Counted from the first letter of the stretch, positions 19,467 through 28,110 are shown. The stretch: 64,000 nt of DNA from Chromobacterium alticapitis (GCF_002924365.1 NZ_PQWB01000024.1:26298-90297), one strand, 5' to 3'. Notes: a model not told the origin generated them from the sequence alone. Program-made: numbers and translations.

Positions 19467-19495
19467 CGCCGCCTGCTCCCGCAGGCGGCGTTTTT
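19467..19495 (+). terminator. Rho-independent terminator after ccoP
   Basis: A perfect 10-bp stem CGCCGCCTGC/GCAGGCGGCG with loop TCCC is followed by TTTTT. It lies 10 bp after the ccoP stop and ends the ccoNOQP transcript. Confidence 0.92.
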
Positions 19496-19567
19496 CCGCC
19501 CACCCCAGAGGCCTTGGCCCAACGCATCGCAAGGTGAGTTCAGCCAAGCCCTCTCCAGGAAAAAAAC

Positions 19568-21001
19568 ATGTCAGAGTCGCTGAAGAAGATCCCCATAAAA
19601 GTCGAAGCCGCCAATAAAGAAGGCGCCACCGTCTCGCTGTACGAAGCCCAGAAGAAACTCTACCCGCGCTCAGTCAGGGGCCTGTTCAACAACTTTCGCG
19701 TCCTGTTTGTCATCGGCACGCAGCTGTTGTATCTCGGCCTGCCCTGGCTGCAATGGAACGGCCGCCAGGCGGTGTTCTTCGACCTGATCAACCGCAAGTT
19801 TTACCTGTTTGGCCTCACCGTATGGCCGCAGGATTTCGTCTACCTCGCCGCGCTATTGATGTGCTGCGCTTTCGGCCTGTTCACCTGGACCACCATCGCC
19901 GGCCGGCTGTGGTGCGGCTATTCCTGTCCGCAAACGGTGTACACCGAAATCATGCTGTGGATAGAGCAATGGGTGGAGGGCGACCGCAACAAACGGATGA
20001 AGCTGGACGCCGCGCCCATGAGCTTGAACAAGCTTAGGCTCAAATCCACCAAGCACTTCCTGATGCTCGCCTTCTCGCTGTGGACCGGTTTCACCTTGGT
20101 GGGCTATTTCACGCCGATACGCAGCCTGGTGGCGGCCATCCCCAGTTTCGGCTACGGCCCGTGGGAAACCTTCTGGATGTTTTTCTACGGCGGCTTCACC
20201 TATCTGTTCGCCGGCTTCATGCGCGAGCAAGTATGCAAGTACATGTGCCCGTATGCCCGCTTCCAGAGCGTGATGTTCGACGCCGACACCCTGATCATCT
20301 CCTACGACGAAGCCCGCGGCGAGCCGCGCGGCGCGCGCAAGAAGGGTTCGGACCCGAAAGAGCAAGGCCTGGGCTCCTGCATCAACTGCAGCATCTGCGT
20401 GCAGGTGTGCCCGGTGGGCATAGACATCCGCAACGGCCTGCAATACGAGTGCATAGGCTGCGCCGCCTGCATCGACGCCTGCGACGACGTGATGGACAAA
20501 ATGAACTATCCGCGCGGCCTGATCCGCTACACCACGGAAAACGCGCTGGAAGGCAAATACCCGGAAAAAGCCATCCCGTCCCGACTGAAACGGCCACGCG
20601 TGGTGCTGTACAGCCTGGTGCTGGCCATCGTGCTGGTCGCCGCCGTCACCTCGCTGCTCCTGCGCAAGCCCGTCAAGCTGGACATCATCCGCGACCGCGC
20701 CTCGCTGGTGCGCGAGACCGAGGAAGGCTGGCTGGAAAACACCTACATCATCAAGATCATCAACACCACGGAACAAAACCAGCGCTTCGCCATCACAGCC
20801 AATGGCCTGCCCGGCATCAAGGCCAAGGCGGAGAAAGCGGAAATCGACGTGCGCGCGGCGGAAACCGAAGCCGTCACCGTGCACGTGCAGGCAGACCCGC
20901 AGTACGCGACCAAGGGCAGCCACGAAATCCACTTCGTGCTCCAGTCGCTCAACCACCCCGAACTGCGGGTGGAAGAAAAATCCAGCTTCATCGGAGAATA
21001 A
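19568..21001 (+). CDS. ccoG: Cbb3 oxidase accessory iron-sulfur protein
   Basis: Membrane protein of the CcoG/RdxA/FixG family, 477 residues with about five transmembrane segments, linked to copper handling during cbb3 oxidase assembly. It has a conserved WCGYSCPQTVYTEIMLWIEQ, a ferredoxin-like domain with two cysteine clusters (CINCSICVQVCP and CIGCAACIDAC), and a C-terminal Ig-like periplasmic domain. The start follows AGGAAAAAAAC. It is separated from ccoP by a strong terminator and from the FixH-type gene by 3 bp. Genes for CcoI and CcoS, usually part of the assembly set, are not in this window. Confidence 0.95.
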   Translation: MSESLKKIPIKVEAANKEGATVSLYEAQKKLYPRSVRGLFNNFRVLFVIGTQLLYLGLPWLQWNGRQAVFFDLINRKFYLFGLTVWPQDFVYLAALLMCCAFGLFTWTTIAGRLWCGYSCPQTVYTEIMLWIEQWVEGDRNKRMKLDAAPMSLNKLRLKSTKHFLMLAFSLWTGFTLVGYFTPIRSLVAAIPSFGYGPWETFWMFFYGGFTYLFAGFMREQVCKYMCPYARFQSVMFDADTLIISYDEARGEPRGARKKGSDPKEQGLGSCINCSICVQVCPVGIDIRNGLQYECIGCAACIDACDDVMDKMNYPRGLIRYTTENALEGKYPEKAIPSRLKRPRVVLYSLVLAIVLVAAVTSLLLRKPVKLDIIRDRASLVRETEEGWLENTYIIKIINTTEQNQRFAITANGLPGIKAKAEKAEIDVRAAETEAVTVHVQADPQYATKGSHEIHFVLQSLNHPELRVEEKSSFIGE

Positions 21002-21004
21002 GAC

Positions 21005-21538
21005 ATGCAACACACCGCCCACCACACGCCTCGCCCCTGGTACAAGGAACCCTGGCCCTGGATCTTGTTCGGCATCCCGCTGGTTTCCATCATCGTCGGC
21101 ATCTGCTACCTGAACGTCGCCATCCAATCCGACGATGGCCTGGTCACCGACGATTACTACAAGAAGGGCAAGGCCATCAATATGGAGCTGCGCCGCGACA
21201 AAGTGGCGGCGCAAATGGGCCTGTCCGGCCAACTGATGTTCGGCGCCGACGGCCGCAGCCTGCGCCTGATCACCAGCAGCAAGGCCAAGCTGCCGGACAC
21301 GCTGTCGCTGCGCCTGGTCCACCCGGCGCAAGACGACTTCGACCAAAGCGCCGAAATGACCCTGGCCGGCGCCAATCTATACCAGGGCATACTGGCCAAG
21401 CCGCTGGTCACCGCCAACCACTGGTACGTGCAGCTGGAAGACCACGACAAGCAATGGCGCATCCTCGGCGAATGGAAAACCGCCGAGGGGCCGATGGTGA
21501 AGCTGGGCCAGCCCCATCTGGAACCGGCGTCTCACTAA
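21005..21538 (+). CDS. ccoH: FixH/CcoH-family assembly protein
   Basis: A 177-residue protein with one N-terminal transmembrane helix (WILFGIPLVSIIVGICYLNV) after a WYKEPWPW motif, followed by DDGLVTDDYYKKGKAIN. These are the marks of the FixH family, which helps assemble or stabilise cbb3 oxidase. The rest is a periplasmic beta domain with LRLVHPAQDDFDQSAEMTL. It is translationally close to ccoG (3-bp gap) and followed by a perfect long inverted repeat that serves as terminator. Confidence 0.9.
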   Translation: MQHTAHHTPRPWYKEPWPWILFGIPLVSIIVGICYLNVAIQSDDGLVTDDYYKKGKAINMELRRDKVAAQMGLSGQLMFGADGRSLRLITSSKAKLPDTLSLRLVHPAQDDFDQSAEMTLAGANLYQGILAKPLVTANHWYVQLEDHDKQWRILGEWKTAEGPMVKLGQPHLEPASH

Positions 21539-21562
21539 AGCGCGTCGAGCTCAGTCGAGTTC

Positions 21563-21599
21563 AAATGACAACGGCCCGCATTGCGGGCCGTTGTCATTT
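21563..21599. terminator. Bidirectional terminator, 18-bp perfect inverted repeat
   Basis: AAATGACAACGGCCCGCA and its exact reverse complement are separated by a single T, giving T-rich ends on both strands. It serves ccoGH on the plus strand. It also lies just past the stop of the truncated minus-strand MFS gene. Confidence 0.9.
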
Positions 21600-21616
21600 C
21601 CTAAACCGCTCCCCAA

Positions 21617-21946
21617 CTACGCCAACGCCCTCACCCGGCTAGACCAGGCGAGTCCGCCAGCGCCTGCCTGCCATGCCGCCATCGCCAGCAGCGAGCGCTG
21701 AGCCCAGCGCCGGCGGCACACCCGGTCCACCCACACGCCGATGAAAGCCGCCAGCAATAAGTTGGGCAGAAACTCCACCGCTCGCAGATTGCTCATCGCC
21801 GACAGCGAATGCGTCAGCTCATACAGAATCAAGGGCAAAGCCAGCTGGTAAATCTGGCCTCCCAACGCCAATAGCGCGGTCGAAGCGAACAGGCCGGAGA
21901 ACACGGGTTGGCGCCAAAGTGAAACAGGAAGGGGGACGGCAGACAT
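21617..21946 (-). pseudogene. Truncated MFS transporter, N-terminal quarter only
   Basis: The frame encodes 109 residues from an ATG at 21946. It looks like the start of a major facilitator protein: FSGLFASTALLALGGQIYQL (helix 1), then LRAVEFLPNLLLAAFIGVWVDRVCRRRWAQRS, which is the helix 2-3 loop. It then stops at TRVRALA-like sequence after about three helices, where the family needs about 400 residues. The missing part is not found between here and the ccoH terminator 18 bp away, so a deletion is likely. It is divergent from the second SgrR-like gene, mirroring the intact pair at 7.5-10.4 kb. A functional short membrane protein cannot be fully ruled out. Confidence 0.72.
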
Positions 21947-21989
21947 GCGCGCTCCATGACATTTGACAGAAGCAGCAGTATCCGGCACA

Positions 21990-22018
21990 AAAGCGGAGAT
22001 AAAAAAGGATCAAATTCA
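21990..22018. promoter_or_regulatory. Candidate shared operator, copy 2
   Basis: AAAGCGGAGATAAAAAAGGA continuing to TCAAATTC aligns with the block at 8730-8760 with one single-base gap. The palindrome of copy 1 is largely lost here. The position, between an MFS gene and a divergent SgrR-like gene, is the same. Confidence 0.45.
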
Positions 22019-22036
22019 GCCCAATCCTCCCCTTTT

Positions 22037-23710
22037 ATGCGCCCTCTCCAGCACTACCAGCGCCTGCATCGCGCCTTTCCCGATCACGACGGCCCCATCC
22101 GCCTGGCCGATGTCGCCGAGGTGCTTTGCTGCGCGCCGCGCCACGCCCGAGAAATCCTGAAAAAAATGGAAACGCAAGGCTGGCTGCGCTGGCGTCCAGG
22201 CCTGGGCCGCGGCCACCCGTCCCATCTGCGGCTGCTGGCGCCGCCGGCGGAACTGCAGGCGGACGCGCTGCGCCGGCTGCTGGACAAAGGCGATATCGAG
22301 CAGGCAACCCGCTCGCTGTCGCCGGAATCGCGGCGGCAGCTGGCAGCCTTGCTGCCAGCCTATCTCGGCGCGCAGCCGTCCCAGCCGCAAACGCTGCGCC
22401 TGCCCTTTTACCGGCCGCTGCACAGTTTGGACCCGATCCAGATCAACCGTCGCACCGAATGCCACCTGATCCGCCAGATCTTCGACGGCCTCACCCGTTA
22501 CGACCGCGCCAGGAAGAGCATTGCCCCCGCCCTGGCCCACCATTGGACCCATGACGGCGAGTGGCGCAACTGGCGCTTCCACCTGCGGCCCGGGGTATTC
22601 TTCCATCATGGCCGCGCGCTGGATGGCGAAGATGTCCGCCAAACCCTGCAACGGCTGCGCAACGAGCCCGGCCCGCACCAAGGCCTGCTGCCGCATCTTC
22701 AGTCCATCAGCCTGCCAGCGCCGCTGACAGTGGACATCGCGCTCAAGCTGCCCGACGCGCTGCTGCCGCGGCGGTTGGCCGACAGCGCCGCCTCCATCTT
22801 GCCGCGCGACGGCTGGCCGCAAACCAGCTTCGGACGCATGCCCATCGGCACCGGCCCGTTCCGGCTGGAAGTCAACAACGACTGCCGCGCCACGCTGCGC
22901 GCCTTTGACCGCCACTGGAAACAGCGGCCATTATTGGACGCGGTAGACATCTGGATAGTCAACGATCCGGAAATCAGGGCGCGGCTGGATGCGCGCGTCT
23001 GCCATCCCGCCGAAACCGTCGATAAGCCGTTTCAGCGTCAATTGGAAGCCGGCTGCAGCTATCTGGCGGCCAATCCAGCCAGCCTGAATCCGGAGCAAAG
23101 ACAGGCGCTGGCCGACTGGCTGCATCCAGCCGTCTGGCAGACTAAGCTCGATGGCGATCCGGCGCTGGGCATGCTGCCGCAATGGAAACACCGGCCACCG
23201 CCCGCCCTGTTGCGACAACCGCGGCTGCCGGCGACGCTGCGGCTCGTCACCTACCAGTTGCAAACCCATATCGAACTGGCGAAAGCGACAGCACGCCGGC
23301 TGCGCGAAGCGGGCTGCCGCATCGAGCTGATTGTGCTGCCCTATCCGGACTTCGCCCGTTACGACTGGCTGGAGCGTGCCGATTTGCTGCTGACCGGAGA
23401 AGTGATGAGCGACGACGTGGACTTCAACGTCTGCCAATGGCTAAGCCAGGATGCAGGCTTTCACCGCTGGCTGGAAGCGGAGCCAAAGCGCAGGACGCGG
23501 CAGGCGGCAGAAACGCTGGCAAAGGAAGCGGATGCCGGGCAGCGCTGGCTGCGCTATGAGACCTTGGCCCGCTTGCTAGTGGAGGAGGCCAGCTTGATTC
23601 CGCTGCGCCATTACTGGCAGACGCTGGAATACTCGCCCCAGCTGCGCGGCGTGACCCTGGCGCAGTGCGGCTGGATGGATTTCGACCAGGTCTGGCTGGC
23701 GCCGCCATGA
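22037..23710 (+). CDS. SgrR-like transcriptional regulator with solute-binding domain (copy 2)
   Basis: A 557-residue paralog of the regulator at 8791. It has an N-terminal winged helix (VAEVLCCAPRHAREILKKME, GWLRWRPGLGRGHPSHL) and then an SBP_bac_5-type domain with CHLIRQIFDGL, HHWTHDGEWRNWRFHLRPG, IGTGPFRLEV and a final GWMDFDQVWLAPP. The last motif is especially close to enteric SgrR. I chose ATG 22037 because it aligns with the family start. Ribosome-site support is weak there, and the frame also opens at 21956, inside the intergenic motif. Its divergent transporter is truncated, so it may regulate another target or be an orphan. Confidence 0.85.
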   Translation: MRPLQHYQRLHRAFPDHDGPIRLADVAEVLCCAPRHAREILKKMETQGWLRWRPGLGRGHPSHLRLLAPPAELQADALRRLLDKGDIEQATRSLSPESRRQLAALLPAYLGAQPSQPQTLRLPFYRPLHSLDPIQINRRTECHLIRQIFDGLTRYDRARKSIAPALAHHWTHDGEWRNWRFHLRPGVFFHHGRALDGEDVRQTLQRLRNEPGPHQGLLPHLQSISLPAPLTVDIALKLPDALLPRRLADSAASILPRDGWPQTSFGRMPIGTGPFRLEVNNDCRATLRAFDRHWKQRPLLDAVDIWIVNDPEIRARLDARVCHPAETVDKPFQRQLEAGCSYLAANPASLNPEQRQALADWLHPAVWQTKLDGDPALGMLPQWKHRPPPALLRQPRLPATLRLVTYQLQTHIELAKATARRLREAGCRIELIVLPYPDFARYDWLERADLLLTGEVMSDDVDFNVCQWLSQDAGFHRWLEAEPKRRTRQAAETLAKEADAGQRWLRYETLARLLVEEASLIPLRHYWQTLEYSPQLRGVTLAQCGWMDFDQVWLAPP

Positions 23711-23791
23711 ACGCCCCCGCGCGCGGCACAGGCCTAAGCCGCCAAGCGAATCGGACAGACCCCTCTCACATCGCGGCTTCCGCCCATGCCT

Positions 23792-24136
23792 TCAGATGGC
23801 CGACGCTGAGTGGTAGCGCAGCCAGTAGGCCTCGCGGCAGGCGTTGTCAAAACTCTTGCGCTCGGGTTCGATGCCGGGCGAGCTGCCCAGCTCCAGCACC
23901 TCATAGGTGATCCAGCATTCGGAGCAGGCCAGCTCGCTGGGGTAATCGTCCACCTCGATGGCGCGGCGGATGACTACGCCATTGTCGAAGCTGTAATCGC
24001 GCTGCCGCAGGCTCACTTCGCAGTCGGCCTCGCGCCAGCTTTCGCGCCGCTCCTCGCGGCCGATGATGCGCTCCGCCCCGGCACCGCCCATGATGGCGCG
24101 GGCGTAGGCGGCCAGCGCTTCGCTCGCATTGCTCAT
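23792..24136 (-). CDS. Hypothetical protein, 114 residues
   Basis: I do not recognise this family. The protein is acidic and soluble, with no signal peptide or membrane segment, and has one cysteine pair (ELACSECWITYEVLELG). The coding call rests on a four-base ATGA overlap with the deacylase gene upstream, which implies translational coupling, and on codon use like that of its neighbours. It is probably a partner or a later addition to the YbaK-type gene. Function unknown. Confidence 0.6.
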   Translation of the reverse strand: MSNASEALAAYARAIMGGAGAERIIGREERRESWREADCEVSLRQRDYSFDNGVVIRRAIEVDDYPSELACSECWITYEVLELGSSPGIEPERKSFDNACREAYWLRYHSASAI

Positions 24137-24612
24137 TCCAAGCTCTCCTTGCGGATATCGGCCAACAAGGGCTGCGCCAGGCGGCGGTAATCGTCCGCGT
24201 CCAGCACCATGGACGCATCCAGCCGGCCGGCGTTGAACGCGATTTCGCCGTAACGCGCCAGCAGCTGCGGGTCCACCACCAGCCGGATAGCAGGGTCAAA
24301 GCTGAATGGCGGGATGGAGCCGATCACGCAGCCAGTGGCGGCCTCGGCGTCTGCCGCATCCGCCAGCTTGACCTTGCGCGCGCCGACGGCGGCGGCCACC
24401 TTGGCGAAGTCCACCCGCTCGTCGCCCGGCAGCACCGCCAGCACAAACTGGCCCGGCGCGTCCGCCACCCGGCACAGCATGGCCTTGGCCCCCTGCCCCA
24501 CCTCGGTGCCGCGTATCTCCGCCACCATGCGCGAATTGCCTTCGGCCGGATGTTCTATTACGCGGAAGCTAGCAGCGCCGTCCTCCAACATCTGCCGCAA
24601 ACGTTCGAACAT
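24133..24612 (-). CDS. YbaK/ProX-type aminoacyl-tRNA deacylase domain protein
   Basis: A 159-residue single-domain protein of the YbaK/prolyl-tRNA-editing superfamily, whose members hydrolyse mischarged aminoacyl-tRNAs in trans. Visible signatures are QGAKAMLCRV near residue 40 with the conserved lysine, FVLAVLPGDERVDFAKVAAAVGARKVKLA in the middle, and GCVIGSIPPFSF for the glycine-rich loop. It is closer in pattern to YeaK-like proteins than to the Cys-tRNA deacylase YbaK. The specific tRNA substrate cannot be told. The downstream 114-residue gene overlaps by four bases. Confidence 0.78.
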   Translation of the reverse strand: MFERLRQMLEDGAASFRVIEHPAEGNSRMVAEIRGTEVGQGAKAMLCRVADAPGQFVLAVLPGDERVDFAKVAAAVGARKVKLADAADAEAATGCVIGSIPPFSFDPAIRLVVDPQLLARYGEIAFNAGRLDASMVLDADDYRRLAQPLLADIRKESLE

Positions 24613-24752
24613 GAACTCTCCCTTTTGTGGCTACCAAGCATTTCCTGGTGATATGAGGCCAAAAATAGACCGAACAAGCCTAGCCATGCTTGTTTCTCCA
24701 ATGAGGTCGCCGCTAGACTGCAACTCACTTCCTACTGGCGACGCCTACTATC

Positions 24753-25328
24753 ATGCTCAAACTCAACCTCGGCTGCGGCCATGACCAACGTCCCGGCTTC
24801 GTCAATGTGGATTCCCAAGCCGCTTGCCAGCCGGATCAGGTAGTCGATCTGGAATGCTTTCCCTGGCCTTGGGCGGACAACTCGGTGGACGAGGTGGTGA
24901 TGAGCCATGTGCTGGAGCACTTGGGCGCCAGCGCCGACATCTACCTAGGCATCATCAAGGAGCTGTACCGGGTGTGCGCGCCGGACGCGCGCGTAACCAT
25001 CACCGTGCCGCATCCGCGCAGCGACAACTACCTGGCGGACCCCACCCATGTGCGGCCCATCACCGCCATGGGCTTGCAGCTGTTCAATCAGGAGCTGAAC
25101 CGCCAGAGCATGGCGGAAGGCAGTTCCAGCACCCCGCTGGGCGTCTACCTGGGCGTGGACTGGGTGATGGAGTCGTCGGACGTGAAAATCCTGGAGCCGT
25201 GGGCCAGCCGCTTCAACAGCGGCCAGCTGGCGGAGGCCGACATCACGATGGCGGTGCAAAACTTCTACAACGTGATAGGCGATTGCAGCTTCGTCATGCG
25301 CGTGCGCAAGCCGGCCTTCTCCGGCTGA
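24753..25328 (+). CDS. Predicted SAM-dependent methyltransferase
   Basis: A 191-residue protein that starts MLKLNLGCGHDQRPGFVNVD, where LNLGCG is the SAM-binding loop. It is followed by VVDLECFPWPWADNSVDEVV and MSHVLEHLG, as in class I methyltransferases often found in sugar or lipopolysaccharide loci. The next part, ELYRVCAPDARVTITVPHPR, fits the Methyltransf_11 pattern. No clear ribosome site is seen before the ATG. It is monocistronic between a divergent deacylase and a GST gene. Substrate unknown. Confidence 0.75.
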   Translation: MLKLNLGCGHDQRPGFVNVDSQAACQPDQVVDLECFPWPWADNSVDEVVMSHVLEHLGASADIYLGIIKELYRVCAPDARVTITVPHPRSDNYLADPTHVRPITAMGLQLFNQELNRQSMAEGSSSTPLGVYLGVDWVMESSDVKILEPWASRFNSGQLAEADITMAVQNFYNVIGDCSFVMRVRKPAFSG

Positions 25329-25463
25329 GTCCGGCCTCGGCCATGCCGAGCCGCTTGCCTGCCGCTGCCATGAAATGCATCACGCATATTCCGGCGATGG
25401 CGAGAGCGGGTCTTCAGCCATGCCCGCCGTTGCCGCAACCCCTCCACGGAAAGGCGCAAGGTC

Positions 25464-26084
25464 ATGTCGAAAGAGCTGGTCTTCTATACCAACCCGCAGT
25501 CGCGGGGCAATATCGTGCACTGGATGCTGGAGGAAGTGGGCGCGCCCTACCGCCCGGTGCTGCTGGAATACGGCGCCGCCATGAAGTCGCCGGAATATCT
25601 GGCCATCAATCCCATGGGCAAGGTGCCGGCCATCCAACATGGCGAACAGGTCGTCACCGAGGGCGCGGCCATCTGCGCCTATCTGGCAGACGCTTTTCCG
25701 GAGGCGGGACTGGCCCCGGCGCTGGACGCCCGCGGCGATTACTACCGCTGGCTGTTCTTCGCCGCCAGTTGCGTGGAGCAGGCCTGGACCAACCAGACCG
25801 CCGGCCTCATCCCCACGCCAGAGCAGCAACGCATGTTCGGCTACGGCTCTTACGAGGCGACGATCAACACGCTGGCCAAGGCCGTGGCCGGCCGCCGCTA
25901 TATCGCCGGCGACCGCTTCAGCGCGGCCGATGTGTATGTCGGACGCACCATAGGTTACGGCATAGAGTTTGGCAATATGCGCGACTGGCCGGAGCTGGTC
26001 GCTTACTGGGACGGCCTGAAAAACCGCCCGGCCCTGCTGCGCGCCGCCGAGCAGGCCGCCCAATGGCTGGCTCACAAAGCTTAA
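25464..26084 (+). CDS. Glutathione S-transferase family protein
   Basis: A 206-residue cytoplasmic protein with the N-terminal thioredoxin-like domain (ELVFYTNPQSRGNIVHWMLE). The catalytic-position residue is probably Ser or Asn near NPQSRG, and the cis-proline is in GKVPAI. The glutathione-binding TEGAAICAYLAD motif is present. The C-terminal helical domain follows, with FSAADVYVGRTIGYG in place of the usual N-capping box. It matches beta/theta-like bacterial GSTs involved in detoxification. The start has AAGG upstream. It is convergent with tnaA. Confidence 0.9.
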   Translation: MSKELVFYTNPQSRGNIVHWMLEEVGAPYRPVLLEYGAAMKSPEYLAINPMGKVPAIQHGEQVVTEGAAICAYLADAFPEAGLAPALDARGDYYRWLFFAASCVEQAWTNQTAGLIPTPEQQRMFGYGSYEATINTLAKAVAGRRYIAGDRFSAADVYVGRTIGYGIEFGNMRDWPELVAYWDGLKNRPALLRAAEQAAQWLAHKA

Positions 26085-26092
26085 GCCCGCTC

Positions 26093-26132
26093 GGAGGCAG
26101 CAATCCCGGCAAGCCGGAGCCGCCTCCTCTTC
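26093..26132 (+). terminator. Possible terminator between GST gene and tnaA
   Basis: GGAGGC and GCCTCC enclose a smaller CCGGC-AA-GCCGG hairpin, followed by TCTTCT. The tail is only pyrimidine-rich, so termination is uncertain. Confidence 0.35.
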
Positions 26133-26139
26133 TCCAGCC

Positions 26140-27525
26140 TTACACCGGACGCAGCCGCGCCATAAAGTGGCGCAGGATGGGCGGCTCGTAGTCAAACGTC
26201 AACCCTCGCACCTCGCTGGCGCGCCGTTTCACCGCGATCAGACAATCGGCGATGTAGTCCATGTGATCGTTGGTATAGACCCGGCGCGGAATGGTCAGCC
26301 GCATCAGTTCAAACGGCGACGGCTCTTGCTTGCCGCTTTGCGGATTGCGCCCCAAGAGCAGGGAGCCGATCTCCACCGCCCTCACCCCGCCTTCCAGATA
26401 CAGCTCGCAAGCCAGCGCATGGGCCGGGAATTGCTCGGCCGGAATATGCGGCAGCAGCAGCTTGGCGTCGACGAACACCGCGTGGCCGCCGGTAGGCGTC
26501 TGGATGGGCACGCCGCCTTCGCGCAACCGCTCGCCCAGATACGCCACCTGACCGATGCGATAGCTCAGGAAAGCATCGTCCAGGCCTTCCTTCAGCCCTA
26601 TCGCCAGCGCCTCCATATCGCGTCCGGCCAGGCCGCCGTAGGTAACGAAGCCCTCCATCGGCACGCAGCGCACCTGGGCCGCGCGGAACAGTTCCTCGTC
26701 GTCCTTGAAGCAGCATAGGCCGCCGATATTGACCAAACCGTCCTTCTTGGCCGACATGGTGAACATATCGCCGCAGTCGAACATCTCGCGCACGATGGCC
26801 GCGATGGACGCGCCGGCGTAGGCCGGATCGCGCTCGCGGATGAACCAGGCGTTTTCGGCGAAGCGGGCCGCGTCTATCACCACCGGGATGCCGCGCGCGC
26901 GCGCCAGCTCGCTGACGGCGCGGATATTGCCCATGGACACAGGCTGGCCGCCGGCGCTGTTGCAGGTGATGGTGATGATGACGGCGGCGACGTTGTCTCC
27001 CTCCGCCGCCACGATCTCGCCTAGCCGCGGCAAGTCGAAATCGCCCTTCCAGTCATAAGCGGTGCCGGTGTCCAGCGCCTGCGGTGTCAACACGTTGACC
27101 GCGCGCGCGCCGGCCAGCTCCACGTGGGCCTTGGTGGTGTCGAAGTGATAGTTGGACAGGAATACCGGCCGCTCGCCGCGGCAGCGCTTGACCAGCTCCG
27201 GGAACAAAATCTGCTCCGCGCCGCGGCCCTGGTGGGTGGGGATGGTGTGGGCGTAGCCGAACAGTTCGCGCACGGTGTCGGCCAGATGCAGGAAATTGCG
27301 GCTGCCTGCATAGGCCTCGTCACCCATCATCAGCCCAGCCCATTGGCGGTCGGACATCGCGCCAGTGCCGCTATCGGTCAGCAAGTCTATATATACGTCT
27401 TCCGCCTTGAGCAGGAAGGGGTTCCAGCCGGCCACCTCCAGCGCCTCGCGGCGGTCTTCGGACGTGGTTTGGCGGATGGGCTCCACCATCTTGATCCGGA
27501 ACGGTTCGGGAATGCGTCGTGCCAT
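26140..27525 (-). CDS. tnaA: Tryptophanase (tryptophan indole-lyase)
   Basis: Pyridoxal-phosphate enzyme that splits tryptophan to indole, pyruvate and ammonia. At 461 residues it covers the full family length. The PLP lysine lies in [14 protein letters not shown]. Other marks are [17 protein letters not shown] [40 protein letters not shown] and [15 protein letters not shown]. The close relative tyrosine phenol-lyase has an arginine in its SMERG motif; here the site reads AVEIG with isoleucine, as in tryptophanase, which supports the choice. A TnaC-type leader peptide lies 119 bp upstream. The ATG follows GAGGAGACGCATC. Confidence 0.94.
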   Translation of the reverse strand: MARRIPEPFRIKMVEPIRQTTSEDRREALEVAGWNPFLLKAEDVYIDLLTDSGTGAMSDRQWAGLMMGDEAYAGSRNFLHLADTVRELFGYAHTIPTHQGRGAEQILFPELVKRCRGERPVFLSNYHFDTTKAHVELAGARAVNVLTPQALDTGTAYDWKGDFDLPRLGEIVAAEGDNVAAVIITITCNSAGGQPVSMGNIRAVSELARARGIPVVIDAARFAENAWFIRERDPAYAGASIAAIVREMFDCGDMFTMSAKKDGLVNIGGLCCFKDDEELFRAAQVRCVPMEGFVTYGGLAGRDMEALAIGLKEGLDDAFLSYRIGQVAYLGERLREGGVPIQTPTGGHAVFVDAKLLLPHIPAEQFPAHALACELYLEGGVRAVEIGSLLLGRNPQSGKQEPSPFELMRLTIPRRVYTNDHMDYIADCLIAVKRRASEVRGLTFDYEPPILRHFMARLRPV

Positions 27526-27644
27526 GATGCGTCTCCTCGCGACTCAGCCAAGTGCGTCCGGCGCGCGCACGCGCGCAGACCCGGCATGGCTTGCCGTCTT
27601 GCGGTTTCAACTTTGTAAATGGAAAAGAAAACGAGAGGGGAGCG
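27526..27644 (-). promoter_or_regulatory. tnaC-tnaA spacer, likely Rho-dependent attenuation region
   Basis: The 119 bases between the leader stop and the tnaA start hold a pyrimidine-rich run just after the stop (minus strand GCTCCCCTCTCG, then TTTTCTTTTCC). In E. coli the corresponding spacer carries boxA and the rut site where Rho acts unless a tryptophan-stalled ribosome masks it. The role here is inferred from the leader peptide. Confidence 0.5.
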
Positions 27645-27746
27645 TCAGGCGCGCGGGAAGTCGAACGTCAGGATGATGTCCAGCGTATACCAGTTGGGGC
27701 GCGGGCCCTCGAAAAGGGGCTGCGCCAGGCAAGTCATGATCTTCAT
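27645..27746 (-). CDS. tnaC: TnaC-type leader peptide
   Basis: A 33-residue peptide starting MKIMTCLAQPLFEGPR and ending NWYTLDIILTFDFPRA. It has a single Trp, then Asp four residues later and Pro twelve residues later. In E. coli TnaC the essential residues W12, D16 and P24 have exactly these spacings. Two residues (Arg-Ala) follow the proline before the stop. The minus-strand AAGG lies seven bases before this ATG; another ATG six bases upstream is less well placed. Position just ahead of tnaA completes the case. By analogy, high tryptophan stalls the ribosome at the end of this peptide and lets transcription continue into tnaA. Confidence 0.85.
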   Translation of the reverse strand: MKIMTCLAQPLFEGPRPNWYTLDIILTFDFPRA

Positions 27747-27752
27747 CGTCAT

Positions 27753-28110
27753 ACCTTGAGCAGTGGGACAAGGGCGAATGCCCATCAGGACCCTATGCGC
27801 ATTTTAGGTAAATGACAATCACAAACCGTTTACCTTGTGAACATTTCGCAACGCCAATTGCATACAATCTTCAATGAACCAAATGAATAAAACTCATAAG
27901 AAAACGATTAAATGCTCAATAAAAAACATCACAAACTGGAAGTTATTGCTCTAATTATTACATTGTTATGACATTTTTCTTGAAAAAATTTTCACATCTC
28001 AACATTTAATCGATATGATCGAGAACTGCCTACAAAATCCAGGCAATCATAAAAAATCAAAAACATCGCTCGTTGCTGGTGATGTCTCAAGTCACTCGAA
28101 GGAAACCCTT
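27753..28110. other. AT-rich divergent control region between tnaCA and the POT transporter
   Basis: This 358-bp region is much richer in A and T than its surroundings. On the minus strand TAAAAT (complement of 27801-27806) could be the tnaCA -10 element without a good -35, as expected for an activator-dependent promoter. TGTGA half-sites occur at about 27815-27840, but no full CRP palindrome is evident. The plus-strand promoter is listed separately. Confidence 0.45.
27991..28019 (+). promoter_or_regulatory. Sigma-70 promoter of the POT transporter
   Basis: TTCACA and TATGAT, each 5 of 6 matches to consensus, are separated by exactly 17 bases. A start near 28026 would give an 85-base leader before the ATG at 28111. 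Confidence 0.6.

Noticed and set aside
27815..27850. CRP binding site in front of tnaCA
   Set aside because: TGTGA half-sites are present but no second half at the correct 6-base spacing, so a CRP call is not supported.
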